Assembly: GCA_030145195.1 (NCBI GenBank)
Contig: JAQYVY010000032.1
Coordinates: forward strand, 1 to 42,904
Source of the DNA: Desulfuromonadales bacterium
Lineage (GTDB): Bacteria; Desulfobacterota; Desulfuromonadia; Desulfuromonadales; BM103
Reading direction: 5' to 3'
DNA length: 42,904 nt
Positions 1 to 8,534 of this stretch are shown here, in pieces. The position numbers and the translations under genes were made by a program. The notes beneath the pieces are model-generated. The model worked only from the letters and a program-made list of their open reading frames with translations. It was not told the origin of the DNA and searched no databases. The stretch's first letter is position 1, and every line of letters starts with the position of its first letter.

Positions 1-882
1 TATGTCGCTGATTTCAAGCTGGTAGTTGATGCGTCTTAGCCACCAGTGGAAGTTGCTCGCAATGAGACGATCCCAGCGATAGAGAGGGTTGCCCCAACGT
101 TGACCGGTGGCGCTGAAATAGTCTGGTGGCACGCCAGCGACCACAGTCGGTTGGCCCTGCTCGTCAAGTTTAAAAAGCTGCTGATTGGCCCAGACATCTG
201 CAGAGTCGAAGGCGACAAAGATCGGAATATCGCCGAAGATGCGTACGCCCTTGTCGTTGGCATGATTTTTCAGAGAGGTCCATTGTTCGGCAAAGATGTA
301 CTGCTGGTATTGATAAAGGTAGCAACTCTCAGCGCATTCTTTTCGCCAGTGGTCCAGCGCCGCGACTTCCCGGTTGCGCAGTTCCGCTGGCCATGTGACC
401 CAGGATTCCCCGGAAAACTTCTCCCGAAGGGCCATAAATAGAACAAAGTCATCAAGCCATTCAGCTTGTTGCTGACAAAAGTTATTGAATGCCTGTTGTC
501 GTTCTGAGGAGGCGTTGTTGGTGAATTCTCGGCAGGCTTTGGCGAGAAGACGGGATTTCATGTTGCTGACGCGCTCGAAGTCAATCGGGCCTGGGGCTGT
601 CTCAAGTCCTTCCAGGTCCTCTGGCTTCAGATCATTGCACGAAACCAGTTGCGGAAGATTGATCAGCAGCGGATTCCCGGCAAAGGCCGAGAGGGCGTTG
701 TAGGGTGAGTTTCCATAACCGGTCGGGCCGAGAGGGAGGATCTGCCAGATACTCTGCCCGGCTGCAGTCAGGAAGTCTACAAAGGTTCTGGCTTGTTTGC
801 CGAGATCGCCAATGCCATGTTCCCCCGGCAGGGCGCTGGGATGAAGAAGTATGCCGCCAGCACGTTGCATGAAATTTCTCAT
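1..882 (-). CDS. malQ: 4-alpha-glucanotransferase (amylomaltase), 3' end cut off by window edge
   Basis: The minus frame stays open for 294 codons from an ATG at 882 (alternative ATG at 870) to the left edge. No stop is reached, so the gene continues outside the window. The N-terminus reads RAGGILLHPSALPGEHGIGDLG, the substrate-site opening of bacterial amylomaltases. It is followed by SPYNALSAFAGNPLLINL and later GDIPIFVAFDSADVWAN, PPDYFSATGQRWGNPLY and NFHWWLRRI, all in family order. The enzyme (GH77) moves alpha-1,4-glucan segments between maltodextrins in cytoplasmic glycogen or maltodextrin metabolism. The catalytic Asp/Glu motifs lie beyond the visible part. The family is about 500 residues, so roughly 60 percent is seen. 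No convincing Shine-Dalgarno precedes either start. The family call is secure; the exact start is not. Confidence 0.93.
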   Translation of the reverse strand, partial: MRNFMQRAGGILLHPSALPGEHGIGDLGKQARTFVDFLTAAGQSIWQILPLGPTGYGNSPYNALSAFAGNPLLINLPQLVSCNDLKPEDLEGLETAPGPIDFERVSNMKSRLLAKACREFTNNASSERQQAFNNFCQQQAEWLDDFVLFMALREKFSGESWVTWPAELRNREVAALDHWRKECAESCYLYQYQQYIFAEQWTSLKNHANDKGVRIFGDIPIFVAFDSADVWANQQLFKLDEQGQPTVVAGVPPDYFSATGQRWGNPLYRWDRLIASNFHWWLRRINYQLEISDI

Positions 883-1377
883 GGCCGGATTATGCCACAG
901 AGAGGGTTTGTGGCAAGCATAAATCTGAAGTGACGGCAAATGATTAAATCCTGTTCAATCCTAATTTCTGATGTTGTGTTGCCCAAGCCTGTTTCGGTGA
1001 GAAAAGAGTTTATGGTTTCCCTGCTTTATCAACCTGTCAAGCTATCGATGAACTGGCTACAAATTCGATTCGTTGGCCCATGTCTCAGATCCTCTTCGAT
1101 CAAGAGCTAAGGCTATTAATCTGAATGAGATGAAATCTGGTCTCAAACGTGCAGATTTTCGGTTCAACTCTGATGATCCGACAGGCTGCAAGTGCTTTCT
1201 GCTGAAGTGGCTTTTTATAATTACCCGTCACGTGGAGTTGGCGCATCATGGTGACATTGAGGTCGAAAGCTAAATCGGGTGCGGCACAACAGTGCGAATG
1301 TGTTTGCCGCTGAAATTACCTGCTGGTGTTCTCGATACGCCGTAGCCGTTTGTCTGATCGTTCGCTTTTTTCCAGGA

Positions 1378-1406
1378 TTGACCCATAGCTCAGCTTGCGT
1401 TAATAT
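1378..1406 (+). promoter_or_regulatory. Sigma-70-like promoter upstream of prfC
   Basis: TTGACC at 1378-1383 and TAATAT at 1401-1406 are separated by exactly 17 bases, close to the sigma-70 consensus. The predicted start near 1413 falls just before the hairpin at 1417, so transcripts would meet a terminator almost at once before reaching prfC. Confidence 0.5.
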
Positions 1407-1416
1407 CGACACTGTA

Positions 1417-1439
1417 ACGGGCTTATTGGCCCGTTTTTT
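1417..1439 (+). terminator. Rho-independent terminator (possible attenuator ahead of prfC)
   Basis: ACGGGC and GCCCGT form a six-pair stem around a six-base loop, followed by a run of six T. No plus-strand gene lies upstream. It therefore either ends an unrecognised transcript or acts as a leader attenuator between the promoter at 1378 and prfC. Confidence 0.65.
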
Positions 1440-1495
1440 CATGATCATGACATTAATGTTTGGACCTGTTAGTTCAGGTAGAAGACGAGGTTTGA

Positions 1496-3082
1496 TTGAG
1501 TAACCGTTTTTTGCAGGAAATTAAAAAGCGCCGAACTTTCGGTATTATCAGCCATCCAGATGCCGGCAAGACCACTTTGACCGAGAAATTGCTGCTCTTT
1601 GGTGGCGCTATTCAGATGGCTGGTGCGATCAAGGCGCGTAAGGCAGGCCGCCACGCGACCAGTGACTGGATGAAGGTCGAGCAGGAGCGCGGCATATCGG
1701 TGACTACCTCGGTCATGAAGTTTGGTCATCGTGATTGCGAGATCAACTTGCTGGATACGCCGGGACACCAAGATTTTTCCGAGGATACTTACCGGGTTCT
1801 AACTGCGGTTGATAGTGCTTTGATGGTGATTGACAGTGCCAAGGGCGTCGAAACCCAGACCGAGAAGTTGATGTCAGTCTGCCGGATGCGCAATACGCCG
1901 GTGCTGACGTTTATCAACAAGCTGGACCGGGAGGGGCAGTTTCCCCTCGACCTGTTGGCCGATGTCGAAGAAAAGTTGCAGATTGAATGTGCGCCGATGT
2001 CCTGGCCGATCGGCATGGGAAAGCGGTTCAAGGGGGTTTACAACCTCTATCGCAAAGAATTGCGGTTATTCAGACCTGGCGAGGAAAAGCGAACCGAAGA
2101 TGTTCAGGTTGTTAAAGACCTGAACGACCCGATTTTGGATGAACTGCTTGGTAGTGCCGCTGACGAACTACGTGAAGACATTGCCCTGCTGGAAGGTGCC
2201 GCCAACCCCTTTGATTCGGCAGAGTACCTGAAGGGGAACCAGACCCCGGTTTTCTTTGGCAGTGCCATTAACAACTTTGGGGTTGAAGAGTTGCTGGATG
2301 CGTTGGTTGATCTGGCTCCTTCTCCAGGTCCACGTGAGGCCCAGAGCCGCTCCGTGGCTCCGGAGGAAGAAGCCTTCTCCGGGTTTGTCTTCAAGGTCCA
2401 GGCGAACATGGATCCCGCGCACCGGGATCGCATCGCTTTTCTGCGGGTTTGTTCCGGACGTTTTCAGCGTGGGATGAAGGTTCGACACCACCGGATTGGC
2501 AAGGAAGTTAGTCTTTCCAAGGCGATCATCTTTATGGCTCAGGACCGGGCCAATGTTGAAGAAGCTTTTCCCGGTGATATCATCGGATTGCATAATCACG
2601 GCACGATCAAAGTCGGTGATACCTTCACCGATAAGGAGCCTTTGAAGTTTACCGGCATCCCCAGTTTTGCTGCCGAGCACTTTCGCCGAGTTCGCCTGAA
2701 GTCGCCGTTGAAAGCCAAGCAGTTGGAAAAGGGACTGATTCAGCTATCTGAGGAGGGTGCGATACAAGTGTTCCGACCTCTGCTCAATAATGATTATATT
2801 GTTGGTGCTGTCGGCGTTCTGCAGTTCGATGTGACCATGGAACGGCTTAAAAACGAATATGGTGTTGATGCTGTTTATGAGAATGTTGATTATGCGACGG
2901 CACGCTGGATCGGCAGCGATGACCCGAAAAAACTTGCCGAATTTGAGAAGAAGAGCCAGGCGAATCTTGCCTTGGATTCTGAGGGGAATCTTAGCTATTT
3001 GGCCCCCAGTGAGTGGCGGCTCGGTTACGTGATAGAACAGTGGCCGGGGATTGAATTTGCCAAGACCAGGGAGCACAATTAA
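1496..3082 (+). CDS. prfC: Peptide chain release factor 3 (RF3)
   Basis: The 528-residue product matches the usual RF3 length (529 in E. coli) and aligns with it end to end by eye. RF3 is a cytoplasmic translational GTPase that recycles RF1 and RF2 from the ribosome after peptide release. The GTPase domain shows the P-loop HPDAGKTT (residues 20-27), the switch/G3 element [16 protein letters not shown], and NKLD (G4). Later come the RF3-typical [20 protein letters not shown] and [12 protein letters not shown]. The start is TTG, chosen because GAGG ends 5 bases upstream and the protein then begins where RF3 normally does. No ATG fits. It is monocistronic, with the pilin fragment and asnS following on the same strand after gaps. 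Confidence 0.97.
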   Translation: MSNRFLQEIKKRRTFGIISHPDAGKTTLTEKLLLFGGAIQMAGAIKARKAGRHATSDWMKVEQERGISVTTSVMKFGHRDCEINLLDTPGHQDFSEDTYRVLTAVDSALMVIDSAKGVETQTEKLMSVCRMRNTPVLTFINKLDREGQFPLDLLADVEEKLQIECAPMSWPIGMGKRFKGVYNLYRKELRLFRPGEEKRTEDVQVVKDLNDPILDELLGSAADELREDIALLEGAANPFDSAEYLKGNQTPVFFGSAINNFGVEELLDALVDLAPSPGPREAQSRSVAPEEEAFSGFVFKVQANMDPAHRDRIAFLRVCSGRFQRGMKVRHHRIGKEVSLSKAIIFMAQDRANVEEAFPGDIIGLHNHGTIKVGDTFTDKEPLKFTGIPSFAAEHFRRVRLKSPLKAKQLEKGLIQLSEEGAIQVFRPLLNNDYIVGAVGVLQFDVTMERLKNEYGVDAVYENVDYATARWIGSDDPKKLAEFEKKSQANLALDSEGNLSYLAPSEWRLGYVIEQWPGIEFAKTREHN

Positions 3083-3169
3083 ACTCTCTTTAATTGTACC
3101 AGCGCCAACGGTTGACAGTGTTTTGTTGTCAGGTAAGGTGTTAATGTACTGATAATTTGGGGGGTGATT

Positions 3170-3357
3170 ATGCGAAGATTGATGTGCGGAATGACTGCCC
3201 TGTTTCGGGCAGAAGAGGGTGCAACAGCAACGGAATATGCCATCATGCTGGTGCTTATTCTTCTGGTGGCTTTTGTTGCCATTGGTGTTTTTGGGGGGGG
3301 TAGGTGAGCCAAGCGTTTGATCTGTTTGTCAGCCTGTTTGGTGATGCTGCGGTGTGA
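3170..3357 (+). pseudogene. Flp/Fap-type pilin, C-terminus disrupted by a frameshift
   Basis: An ATG at 3170, preceded by a G-rich ribosome site (GGGGGTG), opens a 45-codon frame ending at 3307. It encodes a short basic N-terminus, then EEGATATEYAIM and a hydrophobic helix. This is the Flp pilin signature: the prepilin peptidase processes before the A-T-A-x-E-Y segment. The frame runs into a run of eight G (3293-3300) and a TGA. In another frame the sequence continues from 3304 to 3357 as VSQAFDLFVSLFGDAAV, a typical Flp C-terminus. Removing two bases (AG at 3302-3303) would join the halves into a normal pilin of about 62 residues. No tad assembly genes are nearby. It may be a decayed gene, a truncated but usable pilin, or a sequencing error at the homopolymer. 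Confidence 0.7.
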
Positions 3358-3382
3358 TCTGATTAATTATGATTGAAAAAAC

Positions 3383-3411
3383 GGGGGGATTGGTTAAGCC
3401 AATTCCCCTTT
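3383..3411 (+). terminator. Terminator-like hairpin before asnS
   Basis: GGGGGATTGG pairs with CCAATTCCCC (one G-U) around a short loop, followed by a T-rich but interrupted tail. It would end transcripts reading from prfC or the pilin before asnS. Confidence 0.5.
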
Positions 3412-3433
3412 GCTTGTTGTTTATGGAGAGGTT

Positions 3434-4837
3434 ATGACCACCTTGGATTGGCGTAAAGATCGAATTCGGGTTAAAACCTTGCTCGAAGCGGACCGAGAAC
3501 AGGGAGAGGTCTTTGTGCAGGGCTGGTTGCGAACTGTGCGGCGCAGTAAGGATGTTGTGTTTTTGGCTCTGAGCGACGGATCCTGTCATGCCATTTTGCA
3601 GGTTGTGGTACCGGAAGACTCTGCAGCGTTTGACTCTGTCAAGCAACTTGGAACCGGCGCTTGTGTCGGTATTCGAGGTGAGATGGTTGCTTCTCCGGGT
3701 ACCGGTCAGCGTTGGGAGGTGCAGGCCCGAGAGGTAACGATCTATGGCCTGACTGACGAGGAGTATCCACTGCAGAAGAAACGCCACACTTTTGAATTCC
3801 TTCGCTCAATCACTCATCTGCGACCTCGCACCAACGCCTTTGGTGCCGTGTTTCGGGTGCGTAGCCGGATGTCGCACGCGATTCACATATTTTTCCAGGA
3901 TCGTGGTTTCGTTTATGTCCACACCCCGATCATCACCACGAATGACTGCGAGGGGGCTGGCGAAATGTTTCGTGTCTCAACCCTTGATCCCGAGAATCCA
4001 CCCCGTGTGGATGGCCGGATCTCCTGGCATGATGATTTTTTCGGGTCGAAGGCCGGTTTGACCGTTAGTGGTCAGTTGCAGGGTGAATTGTTCGCCACCG
4101 CCCTGACCGATATCTACACGTTCGGCCCGACTTTCCGCGCCGAAAACTCCAACACCAGCAGGCATGCTTCCGAGTTCTGGATGATTGAACCGGAGATGGC
4201 GTTCGCCGATCTGGCTGCTGATTGTCAACTGGCCGAGGATTTTCTTCGCTTCCTGGTTGGTTACGCTCTGGAACATTGCGGTGAAGATCTGGGGTTTTTT
4301 AATCAGTTTGTATCGCCGGGTCTGCTGGATCGATTGGAGTCGGTTGTTGCGACTGATTTTGAACGCATGACTTATACGGAAGCGGTCGAAAAATTGCAGA
4401 AAAGCAACAAAAGTTTCGACTTCCCGGTTGAGTGGGGCTGTGATTTGCAGTCAGAACACGAACGCTATTTGACAGAAAATGTCATCGGTGGGCCGCTTTT
4501 TGTTACTGACTACCCGGAAGGAATCAAGGCTTTTTACATGCGGAACAACGATGATGGTAAAACCGTGGCCGCAATGGATCTGCTGGTCCCCAAAGTGGGA
4601 GAGTTGATTGGTGGTAGTCAACGCGAAGAACGTCTGGATGTATTACAACACAAAATGAAAGCTTTCGACCTTGATCCAAAAAGCCTCGATTGGTATCTCG
4701 ATACCCGGCGCTGGGGGAATTGTCCGCATGCAGGCTTCGGCCTTGGGTTCGAACGCTTTCTGATGTATCTGACCGGGATGGAAAATGTGCGAGATGTGAT
4801 TCCGTTCCCGCGAACTCCGGGGAATGCGATGTTTTGA
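3434..4837 (+). CDS. asnS: Asparaginyl-tRNA synthetase
   Basis: The 467-residue product is a class IIb cytoplasmic tRNA synthetase that charges tRNA-Asn. The N-terminal OB-fold anticodon domain (VFVQGWLRTVRRSKDVVFLALSDGSC in the first 60 residues, quoted only as landmarks VQGWLRTVRRSK and LALSDGSC) is followed by the catalytic core. The core shows GAGEMFRVSTLD, LTVSGQLQGE, the motif 2 segment FRAENSNTSRHASEFWMIEP and motif 3 GFGLGFERF near the C-terminus. These forms distinguish AsnRS from AspRS and LysRS. I chose the ATG at 3434 over an upstream start at 3410. GGAG at 3425 has correct spacing, and the upstream start lies at the edge of the hairpin at 3383-3411. Length matches the E. coli enzyme (466). 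Confidence 0.97.
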   Translation: MTTLDWRKDRIRVKTLLEADREQGEVFVQGWLRTVRRSKDVVFLALSDGSCHAILQVVVPEDSAAFDSVKQLGTGACVGIRGEMVASPGTGQRWEVQAREVTIYGLTDEEYPLQKKRHTFEFLRSITHLRPRTNAFGAVFRVRSRMSHAIHIFFQDRGFVYVHTPIITTNDCEGAGEMFRVSTLDPENPPRVDGRISWHDDFFGSKAGLTVSGQLQGELFATALTDIYTFGPTFRAENSNTSRHASEFWMIEPEMAFADLAADCQLAEDFLRFLVGYALEHCGEDLGFFNQFVSPGLLDRLESVVATDFERMTYTEAVEKLQKSNKSFDFPVEWGCDLQSEHERYLTENVIGGPLFVTDYPEGIKAFYMRNNDDGKTVAAMDLLVPKVGELIGGSQREERLDVLQHKMKAFDLDPKSLDWYLDTRRWGNCPHAGFGLGFERFLMYLTGMENVRDVIPFPRTPGNAMF

Positions 4838-4881
4838 GGTGTGGTGATGGGCAAGGTTACATGCCATCATGCTGTGCGAAA

Positions 4882-4899
4882 GCTAAGGAGCCCTTTAGC
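4882..4899 (-). terminator. Weak hairpin at the end of the pilin-like gene
   Basis: GCTAAAGG and CCTTAGC form a short stem that overlaps the stop codon of the pilin-like gene on the minus strand. A short TTTC follows. The T run is poor, so terminator function is uncertain. Confidence 0.3.
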
Positions 4900-5470
4900 G
4901 TAGTATTCCATCTTCAAGGAAAAAGATGCCATCCAACCAAAGCCCTGAAATGTCGGCGTCATTTTCATCCTTAAGCGGGTTGCCGTCCTGATCGTTAATT
5001 GCCGCGTCAGTTTGACATACGATGACCCGCACCTCGGGGTTTTTCGCCATGCGGAAAGTCAGGTAAAATTGCTCGTTGCCGTTTAGCATTACGTCGGGTG
5101 AGTCAAAACTGTCGGCCTTACCGCTAACCATTTTGGCGAGCAGACTGTCGGCAATTAGTGCGTCAACAAAGTATTGCTGGTCATTGTTGGTGTCTGGTGT
5201 GGTGCGGTTTTTCAAGGGATAGAGGGTATTCAGGTTAAATGCTGGTGCCGTTGCCTGGAAAGGGTAGCCGCCGGTTCCGTCTGGATCTTCCAAGTAGTAG
5301 ATCACGAATCCCTGGTAGATTGCACGCGCATCGGAGAGTGTGGAAGCTCGCTCTGCTTTGCCCCGATATGATGCGAATTGCGGAATGGCAATGGCTGCCA
5401 ATGCACCAATAATTGCCACTACAACCAGTAGTTCCAGAAGAGTAAAGCCCTGTTGGTTTCTTTGCCGCAT
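4895..5470 (-). CDS. Type IV pilin-like / pseudopilin protein
   Basis: The 191-residue protein begins MRQRNQQ and then G followed by FTLLELLVVVAIIGALAAIA. This is the class III signal: cleavage after Gly by prepilin peptidase, with Phe1 and Glu5, and a long hydrophobic assembly helix. The globular part ends acidic (DISGLWLDGIFFLEDG) and has no recognised subfamily. GGAGTGG sits 6 bases before the ATG. It stands alone between asnS (convergent) and an unknown membrane protein, with no pilus assembly genes around it. It may be an orphan minor pilin assembled by machinery encoded elsewhere, or by the gsp system in this window. The class call is secure, the function is not. Confidence 0.85.
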   Translation of the reverse strand: MRQRNQQGFTLLELLVVVAIIGALAAIAIPQFASYRGKAERASTLSDARAIYQGFVIYYLEDPDGTGGYPFQATAPAFNLNTLYPLKNRTTPDTNNDQQYFVDALIADSLLAKMVSGKADSFDSPDVMLNGNEQFYLTFRMAKNPEVRVIVCQTDAAINDQDGNPLKDENDADISGLWLDGIFFLEDGILR

Positions 5471-5616
5471 CTACCACTCCAAATGAGAGGGTCCGAATTG
5501 TATAGAATTTGTACTACATAACAATTTTTCTATTTAAACAGCTTATGGGTGCAATATTCAAGCCTTTTTGTTGAATTCAACTAATTTGTGGTCGGCCTTG
5601 AGTCTGCAGGCGAGGC

Positions 5617-6246
5617 TCATTTTTCTTTTGAGAGGGGTGTGTCTTGTGTCTTTTTCCGCGAACCTGTCAATGCTTTTGCCAAACCAAGCAGGCCGATGAT
5701 GCAGAAGGAAATCCCCCTCCACTTGCCAGGTTCTTTGCTTTCACTAATAAAAATCACGTCTTCTGCAATTTTCAGATCGGTCTGCAGGGCCAGTTTTAGC
5801 AGTTTGTTGTGATTGTTTTTGGCAATCAGTCCTGAAACTTCCATGCCGATTATATCACGCTGGCCCTGAAACTCTTCGCTGTGCTCCTGACGGAACGCTC
5901 GCTTCTCCGGTACTGTGTCCGTGAATAGATGATACTGCTTGAAAAGATCAAGGAGCTGTGGCTGCCGGGTTTCAACCAGAATCCTAATCGTCTCCTGTTG
6001 TGGATATTCAAGCAGAGGAACCAGCAATGCTTCCATTTCAATGGTGCCGGAAGTAGAGATGGCCCGATCGAGATCCTGATAGCCATCGGAAATATGTAAC
6101 CATTCCCGTGGCGACCCTTGCTCTTGCAGGTTTTTGACGGAGAGAGGTGCAGGCTCCTGATTCTGAAACCAAAGCAGTAAGTCGTTGCCACCGAGATAGA
6201 GCAGGACCAGGCAAACGGTGATTAAGGTAAAGCGAAAACGGCGCAT
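5617..6246 (-). CDS. Hypothetical membrane protein with N- and C-terminal hydrophobic segments
   Basis: I do not recognise this 209-residue protein. It starts with a basic MRRFRF and a hydrophobic stretch (about residues 6-28), consistent with a membrane anchor or signal. The middle (residues 30-170) is polar and predicted mostly helical (LLVPLLEYPQQETIRILVE and similar). A second hydrophobic segment (ISFCIIGLLGLAKAL) lies near the C-terminus, followed by a basic tail. The layout suggests a periplasmic helical domain held by two membrane anchors. The ribosome site (CGAGAAA) is weak. It lies 146 bases from the pilin-like gene on the same strand; a functional link to it is only a possibility. 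Confidence 0.7.
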   Translation of the reverse strand: MRRFRFTLITVCLVLLYLGGNDLLLWFQNQEPAPLSVKNLQEQGSPREWLHISDGYQDLDRAISTSGTIEMEALLVPLLEYPQQETIRILVETRQPQLLDLFKQYHLFTDTVPEKRAFRQEHSEEFQGQRDIIGMEVSGLIAKNNHNKLLKLALQTDLKIAEDVIFISESKEPGKWRGISFCIIGLLGLAKALTGSRKKTQDTPLSKEK

Positions 6247-6288
6247 AGATTTTTTCTCGTTGAATTTATAAGTGTTAGCTGGGCCACC

Positions 6289-6458
6289 GTTAGGAGGCTG
6301 TCGGACTTGACAGACCGTAGCGAGGGATTGGATGTTCGTGGCCAGATTTATGAGAATTTGAGAGCTAATAGCAGGGCTATTTGTCGAAAATTACCGTAAA
6401 TATGGACCGATCAGCCGATTTCGCAGCAGGTTTTTGTAAAGTCCGACAGTCTCCTAGC
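6289..6458. mobile_element. MITE-like element with 23-bp terminal inverted repeats
   Basis: The left end (6289-6311) and the reverse complement of the right end (6436-6458) agree at about 20 of 23 bases around the core AGGAG-N-CTGTCGGACTT. The 170-base element has no coding capacity. It sits just upstream of the 5617..6246 gene, possibly in its promoter region. The size and terminal repeats fit a non-autonomous MITE. No target-site duplication was obvious. Confidence 0.65.
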
Positions 6459-6523
6459 AGCGGAGCAAAGATATTACTCTCAGACTGTTGAGTCAAGACT
6501 GATGGTACATATCTGGTATAAAA

Positions 6524-6551
6524 AGAGGGGCGGCCGGGAGGCTGCCCCTCT
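6524..6551 (-). terminator. Bidirectional rho-independent terminator after the acetate permease gene
   Basis: AGAGGGGC and GCCCCTCT form a strong stem, extended inward by GGCC/GGCT around a GGGA loop. It is flanked by A5 on the left and TTTAA on the right, so on the minus strand it ends the actP operon with a T run. Confidence 0.8.
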
Positions 6552-6586
6552 TTAATGTGTAAACGCAGAAGGTGTTATGTCTCGAA

Positions 6587-8515
6587 TCAGGCTTCTGCGC
6601 CTTCTTCGACCATGGCACCTTTCTTCTGGGTGATCAACGAGACCAGAATCAGAGTAATGAAGCTGGCCGGGATCGAAATGGCTGCCGGGCTGTTGAAGGC
6701 GACCGGTGCATCCTGCGGCAGCAGACCGTAACGGACCCACATATCCGGTGACACCAGAATCAGGCCGAGCGATGAGGTCAAGCCGACCAGGATTGAGGCC
6801 GCTACGCCCTGGGCAGTGGACTTTTTCCAGAACAGAATCATCAGGATCGCTGGCAGGTTGGCGCTCGCCGCCACGGCAAAGGCCCATCCGACCAGGAAGG
6901 AGACGTTCATTCCTTCGAAGATGATGCCGAGATAGATAGCGATGCCGCCAATCACCATGGCCGAGATCTTGCCAGCCCTGACTTTCCCCTGATCGGTCAT
7001 GTTCATGCCAAGGAAGTTGTCCATCAGGTCGTGAGCAACGGCACCAGCCGATGCGACGATCAGGCCCGACACCGTGCCGAGCACAGTGGCAAAAGCCAGT
7101 GATGAGATAACTGAGAAGAGCACAACGCCAAAGGAGAGCGCCAACAGCGGTGCCGACATGTTGTTGTCGGTGATGTTGATGACGCCGTTGGTCATGGCAC
7201 CCAAGCCAAGATAGAGGGTCAGGACGTAAAAGAAGCCGATGGCGGCAATAGCGACGATGGTCGATTTACGGGCCGCGGCCTGGCTCGGTACTGTGTAGTA
7301 GCGAATCAGGATGTGAGGTAGGGCTGCGGTGCCACAAAAGAGTGCGAGCATCAGCGAGATGAAGTTGAACCTGTCAAGGCCGCTGGCGTTGTCGACCTTG
7401 AATTTCAGGCCGGGACGCAGGATGCGACTGCCAGGAGTCGGTTTCTGATAGTAAATGGTTGTGGTGGTGTCGCCAACTTTAACAAACTTCTTGCCCCACA
7501 GGACCACGGTGCTGTCTTTGAAGCGGTTCAGGAATTCGAGTGGGCCAACGGCTCCGGTCTGAGCGATTTGTTTGCCGTCCACCGTAATCTCTTTGATATG
7601 ACCAACAGCGAAGAACTTGCCGTCCTCTTTGGGTGCGCCGTTGTACAGTTTCGTGCCGTCAGCCAGTTTGGTAACATAGAGGGTCTCAATCAGTTCGTAG
7701 CCGGTGGCCGCTTCTTTGAGATGCCAGACCGATTCTTCACCATTTTGTGAAAGTTTGACAAAACCTGCTTTACCGAAATCAGAATCAAGACCGGCGACCA
7801 CATCGTAGTCGGCAACTTGCAGGCTGCCGTTAATGTCTACAGCCTGTAAGGTCTGAAATTTATGGTATTCCTTGGTGTCGCCCTGATTGGGGTCGGTGCC
7901 AAGACCACGAGTCAGCAAGGCAATGACAACAACGGTGGAGCAGATCAGCAGCAGAGCACCTTTAAAGAACTGGACGTAGGTGGTGGAGGCCATTCCTGCC
8001 GTGGCGACAATGATGGTAACGACCACACCGACGATGCAGACGCCGACCCAGTGTGGCATGCCGAGCAGTGGCTGAACCAACACACCAGCTCCAACCATCT
8101 GGGGGATCAGGTAGAAGACTGAGACAACAAGAGTAGATATAGCCGCCGTCAGTTGGATCGCCTTGGAGTTAAACTTCGAATCGAGCGCGTCGGTAAAGGT
8201 GTACTTGCCGAGGCGTTTCATCGGTTCGGCAACCAGGAAGAGGGCGACCATCCAGCCGGCCAGGTAGCCAATCGAGTACATCCAGCCGTCAAAACCGGCG
8301 GTTGCAATCATGCCGCAAATGCCGAGAAAGGACGCGGCTGAAAGGTAGTCGCCAGCAAAGGCGATGCCATTGGTGAACCAGTGAATGTTACCGCCAGCGG
8401 CATAGTATCCGGCTGCTGAGGTGGTCCGTCGAGCCAGGAAGAAAGAGAGTCCGAGGACGAATAGGACGAAAAAAACAAACAGGCCAATAGCCAGAGGTGA
8501 TTGTGAATATATCAT
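6587..8515 (-). CDS. actP: Cation:acetate symporter (SSS family), with an extra hydrophilic insertion
   Basis: This is a 642-residue inner-membrane sodium:solute symporter family protein. The N-terminal part shows the ActP-type signatures AAGGNIHWFTNGIAFAGDYLSAASFLG and DALDSKFNSKAIQL (landmarks GDYLSAASFLG, DALDSKF), and later FCGTAALPHILIRYYTV and ASAGAVAHDLM. These indicate an acetate/propionate-type permease importing substrate with a cation. The E. coli protein is 549 residues. The surplus here is a hydrophilic block of about 180 residues (roughly 203-382) between transmembrane segments, rich in short beta-like stretches. The gene follows a DUF485 gene by 19 bases, the classical yjcH-actP order, and ends at a strong terminator. 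Substrate is inferred from family and context. Confidence 0.88.
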   Translation of the reverse strand: MIYSQSPLAIGLFVFFVLFVLGLSFFLARRTTSAAGYYAAGGNIHWFTNGIAFAGDYLSAASFLGICGMIATAGFDGWMYSIGYLAGWMVALFLVAEPMKRLGKYTFTDALDSKFNSKAIQLTAAISTLVVSVFYLIPQMVGAGVLVQPLLGMPHWVGVCIVGVVVTIIVATAGMASTTYVQFFKGALLLICSTVVVIALLTRGLGTDPNQGDTKEYHKFQTLQAVDINGSLQVADYDVVAGLDSDFGKAGFVKLSQNGEESVWHLKEAATGYELIETLYVTKLADGTKLYNGAPKEDGKFFAVGHIKEITVDGKQIAQTGAVGPLEFLNRFKDSTVVLWGKKFVKVGDTTTTIYYQKPTPGSRILRPGLKFKVDNASGLDRFNFISLMLALFCGTAALPHILIRYYTVPSQAAARKSTIVAIAAIGFFYVLTLYLGLGAMTNGVINITDNNMSAPLLALSFGVVLFSVISSLAFATVLGTVSGLIVASAGAVAHDLMDNFLGMNMTDQGKVRAGKISAMVIGGIAIYLGIIFEGMNVSFLVGWAFAVAASANLPAILMILFWKKSTAQGVAASILVGLTSSLGLILVSPDMWVRYGLLPQDAPVAFNSPAAISIPASFITLILVSLITQKKGAMVEEGAEA

Positions 8516-8534
8516 TGTCTTTAGTTGCTCCCTA

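Larger units (their letters stand above)
883..1495. other. Intergenic region between malQ and prfC, no supported gene
   Basis: This is a divergent spacer of about 610 bases. The only open frames in it (for example 1073..1273 plus) lack a ribosome site and have no recognisable composition. It carries a strong promoter-like pair and a terminator just before prfC, listed separately. No tRNA or known small RNA was recognised. Confidence 0.5.

Noticed and set aside
1073..1273. 66-codon plus-strand frame between malQ and prfC
   Set aside because: No ribosome site, no family resemblance and mixed composition; treated as chance.
1382..1410. tRNA-like 5' sequence (CCATAGCTCAGC)
   Set aside because: No T-loop, no acceptor pairing and no anticodon arm follow; the segment is better explained as the spacer of a promoter.
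3293..3357. Phase variation of the Flp pilin through the G8 tract
   Set aside because: Adding or removing G leads to TAG immediately or to TGA a few codons on. No tract length restores the C-terminus, so slippage alone cannot switch the gene.
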